Positions 46,039-57,056 of a stretch of 64,000 nt of DNA are shown here, piece after piece. The notes beneath the pieces were generated by a model that made no database searches, was not told where the DNA came from, and saw only the letters and a list, made by a program, of their open reading frames with translations. Position 1 is the stretch's first letter; each line of letters begins with the position of its first letter. Made by a program: the position numbers and the translations under genes. The DNA comes from Dendrocalamus latiflorus (taxonomy: Eukaryota > Streptophyta > Magnoliopsida > Poales > Poaceae), in contig CM029671.1 in NCBI GenBank assembly GCA_017311315.1, positions 372,446 to 436,445 of the forward strand, in the 5' to 3' direction.

Positions 46039-46690
46039 AGTTTCTTGCATTCAAGCATTGAAAACCGATATTGCACATAACTCAGCCAAATTAACTCATT
46101 CCTCTTGTTCTTGCCATATAAATAGAAGCACCTCCTTGTGTTCCATTCCCATGCCAACCCACAGCACCTCCTCTACCTTTATGCAAAACACTAGAGAAGC
46201 CGCAGCCGCCTGTGCCCTCTCCTTCCTCCACCATGCCACCTTTTCTTCGGTGATCTTTTTTCGGCTTTTGTTCGTGTCACATCAGGTTCTAGCATTTTAG
46301 CAACCTACCCATAAATTTAATGTGATTTTGATGCATCCATTTGGTGGGAACCAAGTCTATCCCAAAATCTTCTGTTTTCGCTTCCAGACGTCGATTCATC
46401 GCCTCTGTTGAATTTTAGCCCGAGCCATCCAACCAAAATTAATTGGTATGCAGTAGAAATGTCTCTAATAAATTTATTCTCAGTTTCATGGCCATTATAC
46501 TCATCAATTATTCAGTTTCTTGCATGCAAGGTTGAAACCGAAATTTCATTTATTCCTGTCTTTACTCCGGTAATCAATTTTGGCCATTCCTTTGCTCCTC
46601 TTCACCTATAAATTGAACCACCACCTCCTCTCCTCATTCCCCACTTGTGTTGCACACTAGCACACCAGAAACCCAGCCAAAAAGAAGGTC
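46039..46690. repeat. Degenerate direct duplication in the solo LTR
   Basis: CAGTTTCTTGCATTCAAG at 46039 and CAGTTTCTTGCATGCAAG at 46513 (474 bp apart), each followed about 70-90 bp later by a TATA-like motif and a CACCTCC-rich stretch. It lies within sequence that the other Tekay-type LTRs lack. Confidence 0.55.
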
Positions 46691-46901
46691 TCAAGAACTA
46701 TTCCCTCGATTGGAATCATTTTCCAGCAATTTCCTTTCCAACCGATCTTCCGATGACTCGTTCTTCATCGTCCGAACTCTGAATCTGTTGATTCATTCTC
46801 CTAAATTCATCTAAAATAATAATCTATCTTGCAGTATATATTTTATAATTTTTTTCATTTTTTTTCGATTTTCTTTCTTTTCTTTGGTTGTTCGCGTGTA
46901 G

Positions 46902-48219
46902 ACTACGTCGAATCTGGAGAGTACGATTTCAACGATTCGCAGCATCAAGTCTTCGAGCAAGGTAAGTTACACCTTTGATCATGTTGATCCCAGTAATTTA
47001 AATTATTTATGTTGTTTTTAAAATTATTATGCATGCGTATTTTTATTGAAATCTAGTTTAAATTCGATTTAAATTCTAGTTATGCCCAAATTCCTTTGTA
47101 TATGGCCAAATTTGACATTGAACTTTCTATGCCTTGTCACCATAGAGAAAAACCTAGTTGATACATTAGTATTAACTGGACATTTTATAGCAAAGCTTAG
47201 CCATGCTTAGAATAATCATAGGTTGGGATACTTTTTCACATAAAATGCTAAAGTTTTCAAATGTATTCTTGACTTTGGTGAGTCAAGAATCATTATGAAA
47301 TATTTCCAAACAAAATATAAAAACTTGGTTTATACTTAGGTAAATGGTTAGGTGGTGGGTGCTTGCTGGCATGCATTGTTGTTTGGTGACACAATGTTGA
47401 TTGCCAGGCATGAGGGGTATGGTTGGTGCCTAAGTCAGTTAAGGACCGGTTTGTGAGCTACTATTGTAAAACCCTATCGTACTACCACAAGTCTGGTATG
47501 GGACAGACCTGGTTAAGTAATTTGTGAAGTTCCATTTTAGTTTCGCTATAGGCTGAATGTGAGCATGGCGTAGGTCATGAGAAATCTCACATGGCACAAG
47601 GGGGGGCTCCAACACATGGATTTATGTTGTGGTGAAACCTTAGTGGCGGTGTGATTATGTTGACAACGGATCATTGTAAAGGCCTTGTCATGATCTCCTA
47701 GCCGCACACCTAAGGAAGTGTGTTAATCCGGTGGCAAAAAGGGATGATCATGTCTTGTGGGTAAAGCTGTACAACCTCTGCAGAGTGTATAATCTATCCT
47801 GGATAGCCGTGCCCACGGTCATGGGCAAGCTGAGTAAAGTTTTTCACTAATTAGACTTTGGTTTTAATAAAATCTGGTTTGTGGAAACTTATGAGATCTT
47901 TTTGGAAAAGATGGTCCGGGTGGGATGCCCGTGGATAGGTTGGTGTTTGGTCGGAGCCTGCACTAACGATATTATTTTGTTAAAATCTTATTTCTATCTA
48001 TTGTATCAAATTCAGCTTTTGAATCTACTTACAGTATTTACTTCAATGTCGCTTTATGCTCAACTAACCTTACTATGCCTTCCTTTGTCAATCCATATGC
48101 ATGCATTAACTCTGTTAAAACTCCTGGTGTAACTTGTGAAGTACTTTATGTACTCATATTGCTCAATTCATCATTTTTCAGAGGACAGCTTCGACTTCGG
48201 TGAGGATCAGAACGTATAG
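46902..48219 (+). other. Possible spliced small ORF in the 4.7-kb solo LTR
   Basis: Block A 46902-46961 (60 nt) follows a T-rich tract ending GTGTAG and ends GAGCAAG at a consensus GTAAGT donor. Block B 48182-48219 (38 nt) follows TTTTTCAG and ends TAG. Distance is 1220 bp. The joined frame is open (about 31 codons, acidic: SGEYDFNDSQHQ in A, EDSFDFGEDQNV in B). Block A is three bases shorter than in the other LTRs, so phase is kept. This is the copy with the best splice consensus. Confidence 0.5.
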
Positions 48220-49123
48220 GCCACGTCTTACTATCGTTTGCCTGTGGGCAGGCTCAGTGTGCTTCTTCCGCTTTGGTTTATTTCTTCCGCTGCTTGTATT
48301 TAATTTTGGCTTATGTGCCATTGATGTAAACTTTGGCCATCAGGCCCGTATTTAGTTAAATAAAGTTTGACATTGTGCTTGATATGTATCCCTGTTATCA
48401 CTGTGTGCACTAGCTGATCCTGGACTAGTGTGATTTACACAGAGGGTTTCAGAGTTGTTGCTCCGGGTCCCGACAGGAAGCTAGCTACCTCTTCTTGATT
48501 TTCTCTTTGTGGTGTGGGTGCTCATGTGAGCTCTTCTATTTAGAGGAGGTGAGGGAGGCAGTAGGACATCGGCTTTAGAGTGTGTTCTCAGGTCAAGCAT
48601 GTAGCAGAGAGTGGTCTGTAGGCAGTGAGTGCTCTGTGTGTGTGCGTGTGTTCCTCTCTCAAGCATGTAGTGAGAGATGGCATGAACTCATGTAATCATT
48701 CCTCTTCATGTAATTGCCCATGTATCTGACTCAATATATGCTTGAGATGTTATGGATTCTTGAGTTTCACTGATGGCTATTTCAGTTTCCTTTCCTTCGT
48801 TTCAGCTCTCCGTTCTTCTCTTTTTGTTTTGTATCTGAGTTGAATCTTTCTCAAGGGTTTGCAAAATGGATAGCTCTGAACTGGGATAGGATCTCCAAGG
48901 CATCTTGGCTTGCTCACTCCCGAGAGCAAAAGTCTAAATTACAGTCCTTCTTCAAGAAATTTGTTTGCTGCAGTTTGCTCTATTTCTAGGGTTTCACTTT
49001 TTGTGTGAGCAGAGGATTCGTGCTCTTTGTCTTTCTCAGCGAAATGTTTACTCTAGGGTCATGTTTTCTCTTTGAGTAGTCTTTCCCTGCTGTAATCCTA
49101 AGACACATGAGCAAAAGAACAAT

Positions 49124-49137
49124 TGGTATCAGAGCCG
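49124..49137 (+). other. Primer binding site of copia copy 2
   Basis: TGGTATCAGAGCCG two bases after the LTR end, complementary to the initiator tRNA-Met 3' end. Confidence 0.93.
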
Positions 49138-49177
49138 GTTAGCTCTTTTCCATAGATCTTAACTGGTCTCTAGAGCC

Positions 49178-50650
49178 ATGGCAACGGACAAGTACTCGAC
49201 CAAGCCTCCGATCTTTGATGGCATTGATTTTCCTTTCTGGAAAAGTCGGATGGAGACATACATCCAGGCTCAAGGATATGCCATCTAGAGGAAGGTCAAG
49301 GTCCGCTATCTGGTTCATGCTGATGAGAACATCAATGTGGGGAATATGCCCGATGTTGAGGCGAATGCAAAGGCAAGGAACATAATCATTCAAGGTTTGA
49401 GTCGTAGCGAGTTTGACCGCATTTCGCACCTCACGTCGGCTTTCGACATTTGGGAGACCCTCAGTGCTTACCATGAGGGCACCTCCCAAATCAAGACAGT
49501 CCGACAGGACCAATTCAAGCGAGATTACAACAAGTTTGAAATGCTTGCTGGTGAGTCCCTCGATGAGTGCTTTGCGCGTTTTCATAAGATTCTGAGCAAC
49601 CTCCGAGCGGTCGGTCTCACATACCCCGACTCGGATAACGCTCGATAGATGCTCGCTACACTCGACCTTTGTGTTTGGGAAATGAAGGTGACTACCATCA
49701 AGGACACCACGGACCTCTCGACTTTGACTCTTGATGCGTTGTACTCACGCCTCAAGACTCACGAGATTGACATTGTCTCTCGCAAGTCGAAGTCGCAATC
49801 GATGGCCTTAGTCACCGATCCCAATTTGGCTTCCGGTTCTTCTGATTCTCTTTGCGGTTTCTCCCTTGCTGCTCTCTGTGACATAACTGATGATCAGTTA
49901 GAGCAGCTTGCGGATGAGCAGTTAGCCCTCGTAGCTCGGAGATTCTCCCATGCTTATAAGATGAGGAGGGATGGAAAGAGAGGAGGACCCGTGATTTGCT
50001 TCGAGTGTGGTGGCCCCAACCACATTCGGGCAAACTGCCCCAAGCTGGGGAAGGACAAAGGTGACTATGGCGGTTCGGGCAAGAGCGACTACATCGACAA
50101 GAACCACAACAAGAAGCCCTCAGCTCCCGCATAAGGCAAGAAGAAGTTCCGCGACCTTGGCAAAGCCAAGAAGCTCTTCCACCGCGTCCTCACCGCCTTC
50201 GACGACCTCGATCTCAGCGAGGTGGAGGGGTGGAGCGACGACGATGGAACGGACGAGCAAGAACCCAAGGGCGGCGACGACTTCTCCGGCATGTGCTTCA
50301 TGGCCCTTGAGGGCGAACTGAGCGATAGCGAGCTGTACTCCGACTCCGACGAGGTATCCCCCACCTACGACCAGCTAAATCATGCTTTTCTTAAGCTAGG
50401 TGGATTTCATGCTAGAGCTAGGGCTAGGGTTACCGAGTTAGAGAAGGAAGTAGATAGACTATCATGGGAGCTTACTTCACTTACATCTGCTCCCTCCCGT
50501 GATGATTGTGATACATGTTGTGCTCTGTTGGGTGACATGGAAAAATTAAGGACCTCGCATGATAGTTTGTCCTCCGAGCTTGACATTGTTAAGGTGGAGA
50601 ATCTTAGTCTCTTAGCTGAACTAGAGATGAGTAGGGTTGCTTCTATTTAA
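49178..50650 (+). pseudogene. gag N-terminal part, copia copy 2
   Basis: Begins with ATG in a strong context (GCCATGG) 57 bp into the internal region. Shows the typical copia Gag start (KPPIFDGIDFPFWKSRM), WETLSAYHEGTSQIK, FHKILSNLRAVGL and zinc knuckle CFECGGPNHIRANC. An acidic stretch (GWSDDDGTDEQE) and a coiled-coil-prone segment (ARARVTELEKEVDRLSWEL) follow. In-frame stops at 49286 (TGG to TAG in AIWRK), 49646, 50132 and 50648 fit C-to-T or G-to-A changes. The frame is otherwise continuous, so decay is by point mutation. Confidence 0.9.
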
Positions 50651-52117
50651 TCTACTACTGTTGAGACTATTGCTTGCACCTCATGTGAGGATAAGGACAA
50701 TGCTTTTAGAGGTCTTTATACCATGCTTTTAGATCTGCCCGAGACTTGTGAAAATTGCAATAATCTAAAGATGAACCTAAAACGGGCAGATCACAAAATT
50801 GCTGAGTTGTGTGCTTCTTTGCTTGAGCCCATTACTTCATGTTTGAACTGTCCCAAGTTAACTGCTGAACTTGAATCTGTCTCAAAACAGTTTCAAGAAA
50901 TGATTGGCACTAATGAGAAAATGGCTCAGTTTGCGACTAAGGATCCTGTTAGCTCACCTTGCATTAGTTGTGATAAACTAAGACTTCAACTCGTTGCTTT
51001 GAATGAACAATGTGTGAAGCTAACTAAGGATTTACTAGAGAAGCCATCAACTCATTGTGATGTGATTGCTGAGGTGGGGAAGGAGCCCAAGGGTAAGGTT
51101 GAGACGCCTAGTGACGTGAACCAATCTGCTAGCAGTAGGACTGTCCATTCTGAGTCGGTTGTGCGTGCATAAGCCATTCGTTCCTCTGCTGTTGGTTCTT
51201 CCTCCTCTACTCCCTTACCTTCTGCTGTTCCTTCTTTCCCCTGCTCTTCTTGCACCTCTCTCTTTCGGGAGTGTCAGTATCTTATGAACACTCTCGAGAG
51301 ATTTGTAGGCGGCAAGAAGAAGCTTAATCTTATTCTAGACCAATCCAAGATTTGCAGATTTAATCAGGGTCTAGGATATGATTTCTATGAGGACATGAGG
51401 AAGCATCCACCTGCCGTGCTCAGACCCATAGCACCAGGTGTGATCGAGACTGAGCCCAGGACCGAGAAAGTCCAATTTAAGTCAGCGGGCTTTGTCCAAG
51501 GGATTTCTGACAGCAAGGTGATTCCCCCTGCAGCTTCGGCCTCTCAGAAGGCGAAGCCTCATCGTGTTACTTCTACCTCTCAAAAGGTAAAGTACCACTG
51601 CACCTTCTGTCAGAAGGATGGACATCTGATCGATCGATGCTTCAGGCGCGCCAAGATCACGCAGAGAGACCGTGCTGAGGCTCTTAGACGTATTCAGGGT
51701 CAGCCCCAGTCCTTGAGTGCACCTAAGACCAACACGAGGTCTAGGCTTGCTTCTGTTGATGGGTTTGGGTAACGTCGAGGACTTGGTTTTTCCGAGTTTT
51801 TTGGTTTTCGTCCTCATGCTCCCTTTGGTCGTGACTTCCGCCGTTCTGAGGGTAGATCTTGTTTCCCCCGTCGAGATGGCTACCCGCGGCATGATCAGTA
51901 TGTTGCTGGTGCACTGACTCGCTCTCCCGTAGCGGTCGGACCCAGCAACAGCTTTAGGTCTACACGTAGACCTTCTGCTTCTTTGAGTGACAGAGAGCGT
52001 AGGGTAGATAGAGGTCAGTCGTGTTTGATTACTTCATCTGCTCGACGTGTTACTCAGTATTGGGTGCCAAAATCACTCTTGATTTACCCCAGTATTGAGA
52101 CTTTACTCTATGTTTGA
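50651..52117 (+). pseudogene. gag C-terminal part, copia copy 2
   Basis: Continues the coiled-coil region (NNLKMNLKRADHKIAEL), a Ser-rich linker, LNLILDQSKICRFNQGLGYDF and the second zinc finger CTFCQKDGHLIDRCF. In-frame stops at 51170 and 51770. The gag frame ends at TGA 52115-52117 just inside the start of the protease frame, which is in -1 phase. Confidence 0.86.
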
Positions 52118-52605
52118 CTCAGGCTCGCCGGGCAGGGAAGGGAAAGGTTTGGCTCGTAGACTCTGGGTGTTCACGACACATGATCGGAGACTCCCGTTGG
52201 TTTTCTTCCCTTGCTTGTGCTCCAGGTGATGAGACGATCACCTTCGGAGATGCTTCATCTGGGCGCATCATTGCCAAAGGTACAGTGCGCGTTAATGATT
52301 CTTTCATTTTTAAAGATGTTGCCTTGGTTAGTAAGCTGCAGTATAATTTGCTTTCCATTTCTCAGCTTACCGATGACGGTTTCGAGGTGAGCTTTAAGAA
52401 AAACGCTTGCAAAATTCTTGATTCTTCGGGTAGTCTGGTTTGCAGGATTTCTCGTTTTGGGAGGATCTTTCGTGCTGATTTTTCTGAGTCTTCTGGTTAT
52501 CCTCTCAGGCGTTTAGTTGCTTCTGAGTCCCGCGACCTCTCTTTCTAGCATAGGAGGCTTGGTCATATTGGATTTGACCATTTGACCCGAGTTAGCGGCG
52601 GTGAA
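52114..52605 (+). pseudogene. Protease and pre-integrase start, copia copy 2
   Basis: The frame overlaps the gag stop by a few bases. Protease active site VWLVDSGCSRHMIGD is intact. TAG at 52546-52548 precedes HRRLGHIGFDH, as in copy 1. The sequence stops matching pre-integrase at about 52605 (GTTAGCGGC) and continues inside RNase H. Confidence 0.87.
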
Positions 52606-52919
52606 GCGCATTCTTCGGTACCTTTGAGCTACCATTGACTATGGTATCTGGTACTCTTCCTCGTCCTGTCTTTCCTCGAGAGCCTATTCGGATGCAAACT
52701 TTGCTGGCTGTAGGATAGATAGGAAGAGCACTTCGGGCACCTACCAGTTCGTTGGCACTTCTCTCATTTCCTGGTCTTCGAGGAAGCACTCCGGTGTTGA
52801 ACAGTCCACTACAAAGGCCGAGTACGTTGCTGCAACCAGTTGCTGTAGCCAAGTGCTCTGGATGGTCTCGACCCTGCGGGACTTTGGGTTAGTTATCGAC
52901 AGTGTTCCACTCTTTTGTG
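52606..52919 (+). pseudogene. RNase H, first part, copia copy 2
   Basis: Resumes at GGTGAAGCGCATTC, the position equivalent to 39863 in copy 1. Encodes an RNase H remnant (AYSDANFAGC, AEYVAA, VPLFCD) in a frame shifted from the protease. It is cut at ATAAC by the CRM-like element. Confidence 0.85.
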
Positions 52920-52924
52920 ATAAC

Positions 52925-53357
52925 TGATGAGGACATCACTTCGTCAGATACACACAACACTCCTCCACTTGACATTCAAGGACCAATCACTAGAGCTCGC
53001 GCCCGACAATTGAATTTACAGGTGAGCTCGTTCCTAAGTACTTCTTTTTGTTCATTTGAGAATCGATTGCTACCTAATGATTTAATTATGATTAGGAATC
53101 ATAGAGAGGACCTAGAAGTACTTGGAGAAGGGCTACGAGGCGCACAAGTCCAGCAAGGGTGGTCGAATCATGATGGAGGTCCAACTCAAGCCGACTTCGA
53201 ATCCAATTCGGAGTCCAGGACCAGGCCGCACTAAAACGGACGCCCAGATCGCATCCGGACTCCGTTTTGGACGTTCCACATATGTATGGAAAGCTGAGAA
53301 GACTACCTTTCCAATGGCTCTAGTACCATGTCAAAATTCCTTCTGAGTCAACGGGAA
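52925..53357 (+). repeat. 5' LTR remnant of the CRM-like element
   Basis: Matches 56747-57179 with about five differences, then breaks off after CAACGGGAATCG directly into gag/protease sequence. Confidence 0.9.
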
Positions 53358-56300
53358 TCGGATGATGATGCTGTTGCTGCTGCCTCAAACGTCAATGGTG
53401 GTGGTGATGACGACTTGGTCCTTGGTGGGGCGTCCACAGCGACGCTACGGAGCATCATTGTGCAGCGAGTCCTCAGCACACATGTACAACAACCCGATAA
53501 GCTTCAACGCCATAATTTGTTTTAGACTTTCTTCGCAATCAAGAACCGTCGCACACGTGTCATCATTGATGGAGGAAGTTGCAACAACTTGGTAAGTTCT
53601 GATTTGGTCAAGAAGCTTGGCTTGACCACACGACCACATCCACATCCATACCATATTCAATGGTTAAATGACTCTGGAAAAGCTAAGGTAACACAAACAT
53701 GTCGAGTCCATTTTTCCATTGGTGGTTATGTTGATCATGTTGATTGTGATGTGGTTCCTATGCAAGCATGCTCTCTTTTATTGGGTCGACCTTGGGAATT
53801 TGATAATGATGCTTTACACCATGGTAGTAGTAACAAATACACTTTTATGCATAAGGGAAAGAAAGTTACTTTACTGCCTTTGACTCCAGCTGAGATTATA
53901 GAGGCCGATAGGGAGCGAGCTGCTGCTACTAATGATCCAAATAAACATGATAAATCTGAAAAACAGCAAGTACTCCATTTGAACAATTCTATTATGCTTG
54001 CCACCAAATCAGACCTTGCTGAAATTGATGATGTTAATGATATATGCTATGTTTTTGTGTGCAAAGATGCTTTATTTTCTCTTGATAATATGCCTTGCAC
54101 GTTGCCTGCTCCTGTCACTAACCTTTTGCAGGAGTTTAGAGATGTTTTTCCTGATGAGCTTCCTCCAGGACTTCCACCCCTTCGAGGGATTGAGCACCAG
54201 ATTGACTTGATTCCTGGAGCGAGCTTGCCAAACCGTGCGGCGTACAGGACCAATCCTGAAGAGACTAAGGAGATTCAGCGACAAGTCCAAGACCTTTTGG
54301 ACCGTGGGTACGTACGTGAGAGCCTTAGTCCTTGTGCTGTTCCTGCTCTTTTGGTTCCCAAAAAAGATGGTTCTTGGCGTATGTGTGTAGATTGTAGAGC
54401 CATTAATAACATTACTATAAGGTATCGTCATCCTATTCCTAGGCTAGACGACATGCTTGATGAGTTGTGTGGTGCTATAATTTTCACAAAGATTGACTTG
54501 CGTAGTGGATACCACCAAATAAGAATGAAACTTGGCGATGAATGGAAAACTGCTTTTAAAACTAAGTTCGGCTTGTATGAGTGGTTAGTCATGCCTTTTG
54601 GTTTAACTAATGCACCTAGCACTTTCATGAGATTAATGAACGAGGTTTTACGTCCTTTCATTGGCAAATTTGTGGTCGTTTACTTTGATGATATCTTGAT
54701 TTATAGCAAGTCCATGGATGAACATTTGAATCACTTACGTGCTGTTTTTAATGCTTTGAGAGATGCACATTTGTTTGGTAACCTTGAGAAGTGCACCTTT
54801 TGCACGGATCGAGTCTCTTTTCTTGGCTATGTTGTGACTCCACAGGGAATTGAGGTTGATAAAGCCAAGGTGGAAGTGATATGGAGTTGGCCCACGCCCA
54901 CGACGGTCTCCCAAGTAAGGAGTTTTCTTGGCCTTGCCGGATTTTATCGCCGCTTTGTCAAGGAATTCAGCACCATTGCGACACCATTGATTGAGTTGAC
55001 AAAGAAGGCCGTCGTGTTCCATTGGGGGCCATCACAAGAGGAGTCCTTTAATCTTTTGAAGGACAAGCTTACACACGCACCATTGCTCTAACTTCCGGAT
55101 TTTGGTAAGACTTTTGAGCTGGAATGTGATGCTAGCGGAATTGGTATTGGTGGTGTTTTGATGCAAGAAGGCAAACCTGTTGCCTACTTTAGTGAAAAAT
55201 TGAATGGTCCTGCTCTTAATTATTCCACGTATGATAAAGAATTGTATGCTCTTGTTCGTTCTTTAGAGACGTGGCAACACTATTTATGGCCTGAAGAATT
55301 TGTCATTCATTCCGATCATGAATCACTTAAGCATATTCGTAGTCAAACCAATTTGAATCGTAGACATGCTAAGTGGGTTGAATTTATTGAATCTTTTCCT
55401 TATGTCATTAAACACAAGAAAGGAAAGGATAATGTGATTGCTGATGCTTTGTCTCGACGCTATACCATGTTGTCTCAACTTGATTGTCGCATTTTTGGTC
55501 TTGAAACTATTAAAGCACAATATGCTTTTGATGATGATTTTAAGGATGTCTTGTTGCATTGTAAAGAGGGACAAGCATGGAATAAATTTGTGATCAATGA
55601 TGGATTTTTGTTTAGAGCTAACCGCCTATGCATTCCAGTTGGTTCCGTTCGTCTTTTGTTGTTGCAGGAGGCGCATGGAGGCGGTTTGATGGGACATTTT
55701 GGTGCTAAGAAGACGGATTCTGGCCACACACTTCTTTGGCCAAAGATGAGGCGAGATGTTGAGCGGTTTGTGGCTCACTGCACTACATATCAAAAAGCTA
55801 AGTCTCGTTTGAATCCACATGGGTTATATATGCCTCTTCCTGTTCCTTCTATTCCGTAGGCCGATATTTCTATGGACTTTGTTTTAGGATTGCCCAGGAC
55901 TAAGAGGGGGAGGGATAGTATTTTTGTTGTTGTGGATCGTTTTTCTAAGATGGCTCACTTTATACCATGTCATAAAACCGATGATGCCGTTCATATTGCT
56001 GACCTCTTTTTCAAAGAGATAGTTCGTTTGCATGGTATGCCTTCTACTATTGTTTCAGATCGTGATGCCAAGTTCTTGAGTCACTTTTGGCGTACTCTAT
56101 GGAACAAGTTGGGTACAAAGTTGTTGTTCTCTACAACATGTCACCCACAAACTGATGGCCAAACCGAGGTGGTGAACCGCACATTGTCTACCATGTTGAG
56201 AGCTGTTTTGAAGAATAATTTGAAGCTGTGGGAAGAGTGTTTGACGCATGTTGAGTTCGCATATAATCGAGCGGAACACTCCACCACCAAGGTAAGTCCT

Positions 56301-57056
56301 TTTCAGGTAGTGTATGGATTCAATCCCCGTGCCCCTATTGATATTTTGCCTTTGCCTACTAGTGAGAGAGTTCATAATGATGCTAAGGAGCGTGCTGATT
56401 TTATTGTAAAAATGCATGAGACTACTAAGGCAAACATTGAAAAGATGAATGAAAAATATAGGATTACTGGTAGTAAAGGTAGAAAGGAAGTTAAACTTGA
56501 ACCGGGTGATTTTGTTTGGTTGCACTTGAGAAAGGATAGATTTCCTGAGTTAAGAAAGTCGAAATTGATGCCTAGAGCTGCTGGTCCTTTTAAGATAGTT
56601 GGGAAGATAAATGATAATGCATATAAACTTGAGTTGCCTCCCGAGTTTGGGGTTAGTCCCACCTTTAACATTTCAGATTTGAAGCCATACTTGGGAGAGG
56701 AAGATGAGGCCGAGTTGAGGACAACTCCGCTTCAAGAGGGGGAGGATGATGAGGACATCACTTCGTCAGATACACACAACACTCCTCCACTTGACATTCA
56801 AGGACCAATCACTAGAGCTCGCGCCCGACAATTGAATTTACAGGTGAGCTCGTTCCTAAGTACTTCTTTTTGTTCATTTGAGAATCGATTGCTACCTAAT
56901 GATTTAATTATGATTAGGAACCATGGAGAGGACCTAGAAGTACTTGGAGAAGGGCTACGAGGCGCACAAGTCCAGCAAGGGTGGTCGAATCATGATGGAG
57001 GTCCAACTCAAGCCGACTTCGAATCCAATTCGGAGTCCAGGACCAGGCCGCACTAA
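53358..57056 (+). pseudogene. CRM-like gag-end/pol with three stop codons
   Basis: One reading frame throughout, broken only by TAG at 53523, TAA at 55089 and TAG at 55857. Order: gag end; protease with IDGGSCNN (DGGS instead of DSG, normal for these elements); RT with DIPF-free core CVDCRAINNITIRYRHPIPR, DLRSGYHQIRMK and VVYFDDILIYSK; RNase H LECDASGIGIGG; integrase MDFVLGLPRTKRGRD, VSDRDAKF and TDGQTEVVNRT; GPF module; and a basic tail ITRARARQLN. The integrase zinc finger reads CTTYQKA where CTTCQKA is expected, so a zinc ligand is lost. The stops are each one C-to-T or G-to-A step from Gln, Gln and Trp. Without gag it is non-autonomous. Confidence 0.92.
56735..56746 (+). other. Polypurine tract of the CRM-like element
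   Basis: AGAGGGGGAGGA immediately before the 3' LTR, inside the pol coding frame (Glu-Gly-Glu-Asp). Confidence 0.85.

Larger units (their letters stand above)
43758..48475 (+). repeat. Tekay-type solo LTR (4718 bp), TSD GGAAG
   Basis: TGTAACAG...CCCGACA flanked by GGAAG at 43753-43757 and 48476-48480. Order matches the intact LTR: AT-rich start, GC-rich promoter with TATA, TGACGTCATAAAT, ACTCCGATTGAGCCC, GAGCAAGGTAAGT, CTCTGCAGAG, CCGTGCCCACGG, then GTGCACTAGCTGATC...GGACTAGTG. It is about 1.1 kb longer than the intact single-copy LTR because of extra sequence at about 45500-46830. Short frames inside are not genes, except the possible spliced peptide. Confidence 0.93.
43017..49121 (+). repeat. 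Copia LTR shared by copies 1 and 2, split by a solo LTR
   Basis: Starts TGAGAGACCATGTGG after a polypurine tract and ends AAGAACA before a tRNA primer site, so it is the 3' LTR of copy 1 and the 5' LTR of copy 2 at once. Without the insertion at 43758-48475 and one TSD copy it is about 1382 bp. Segments match the LTR at 62262 onward, for example TGTAATCATTCCTCT. Confidence 0.9.
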
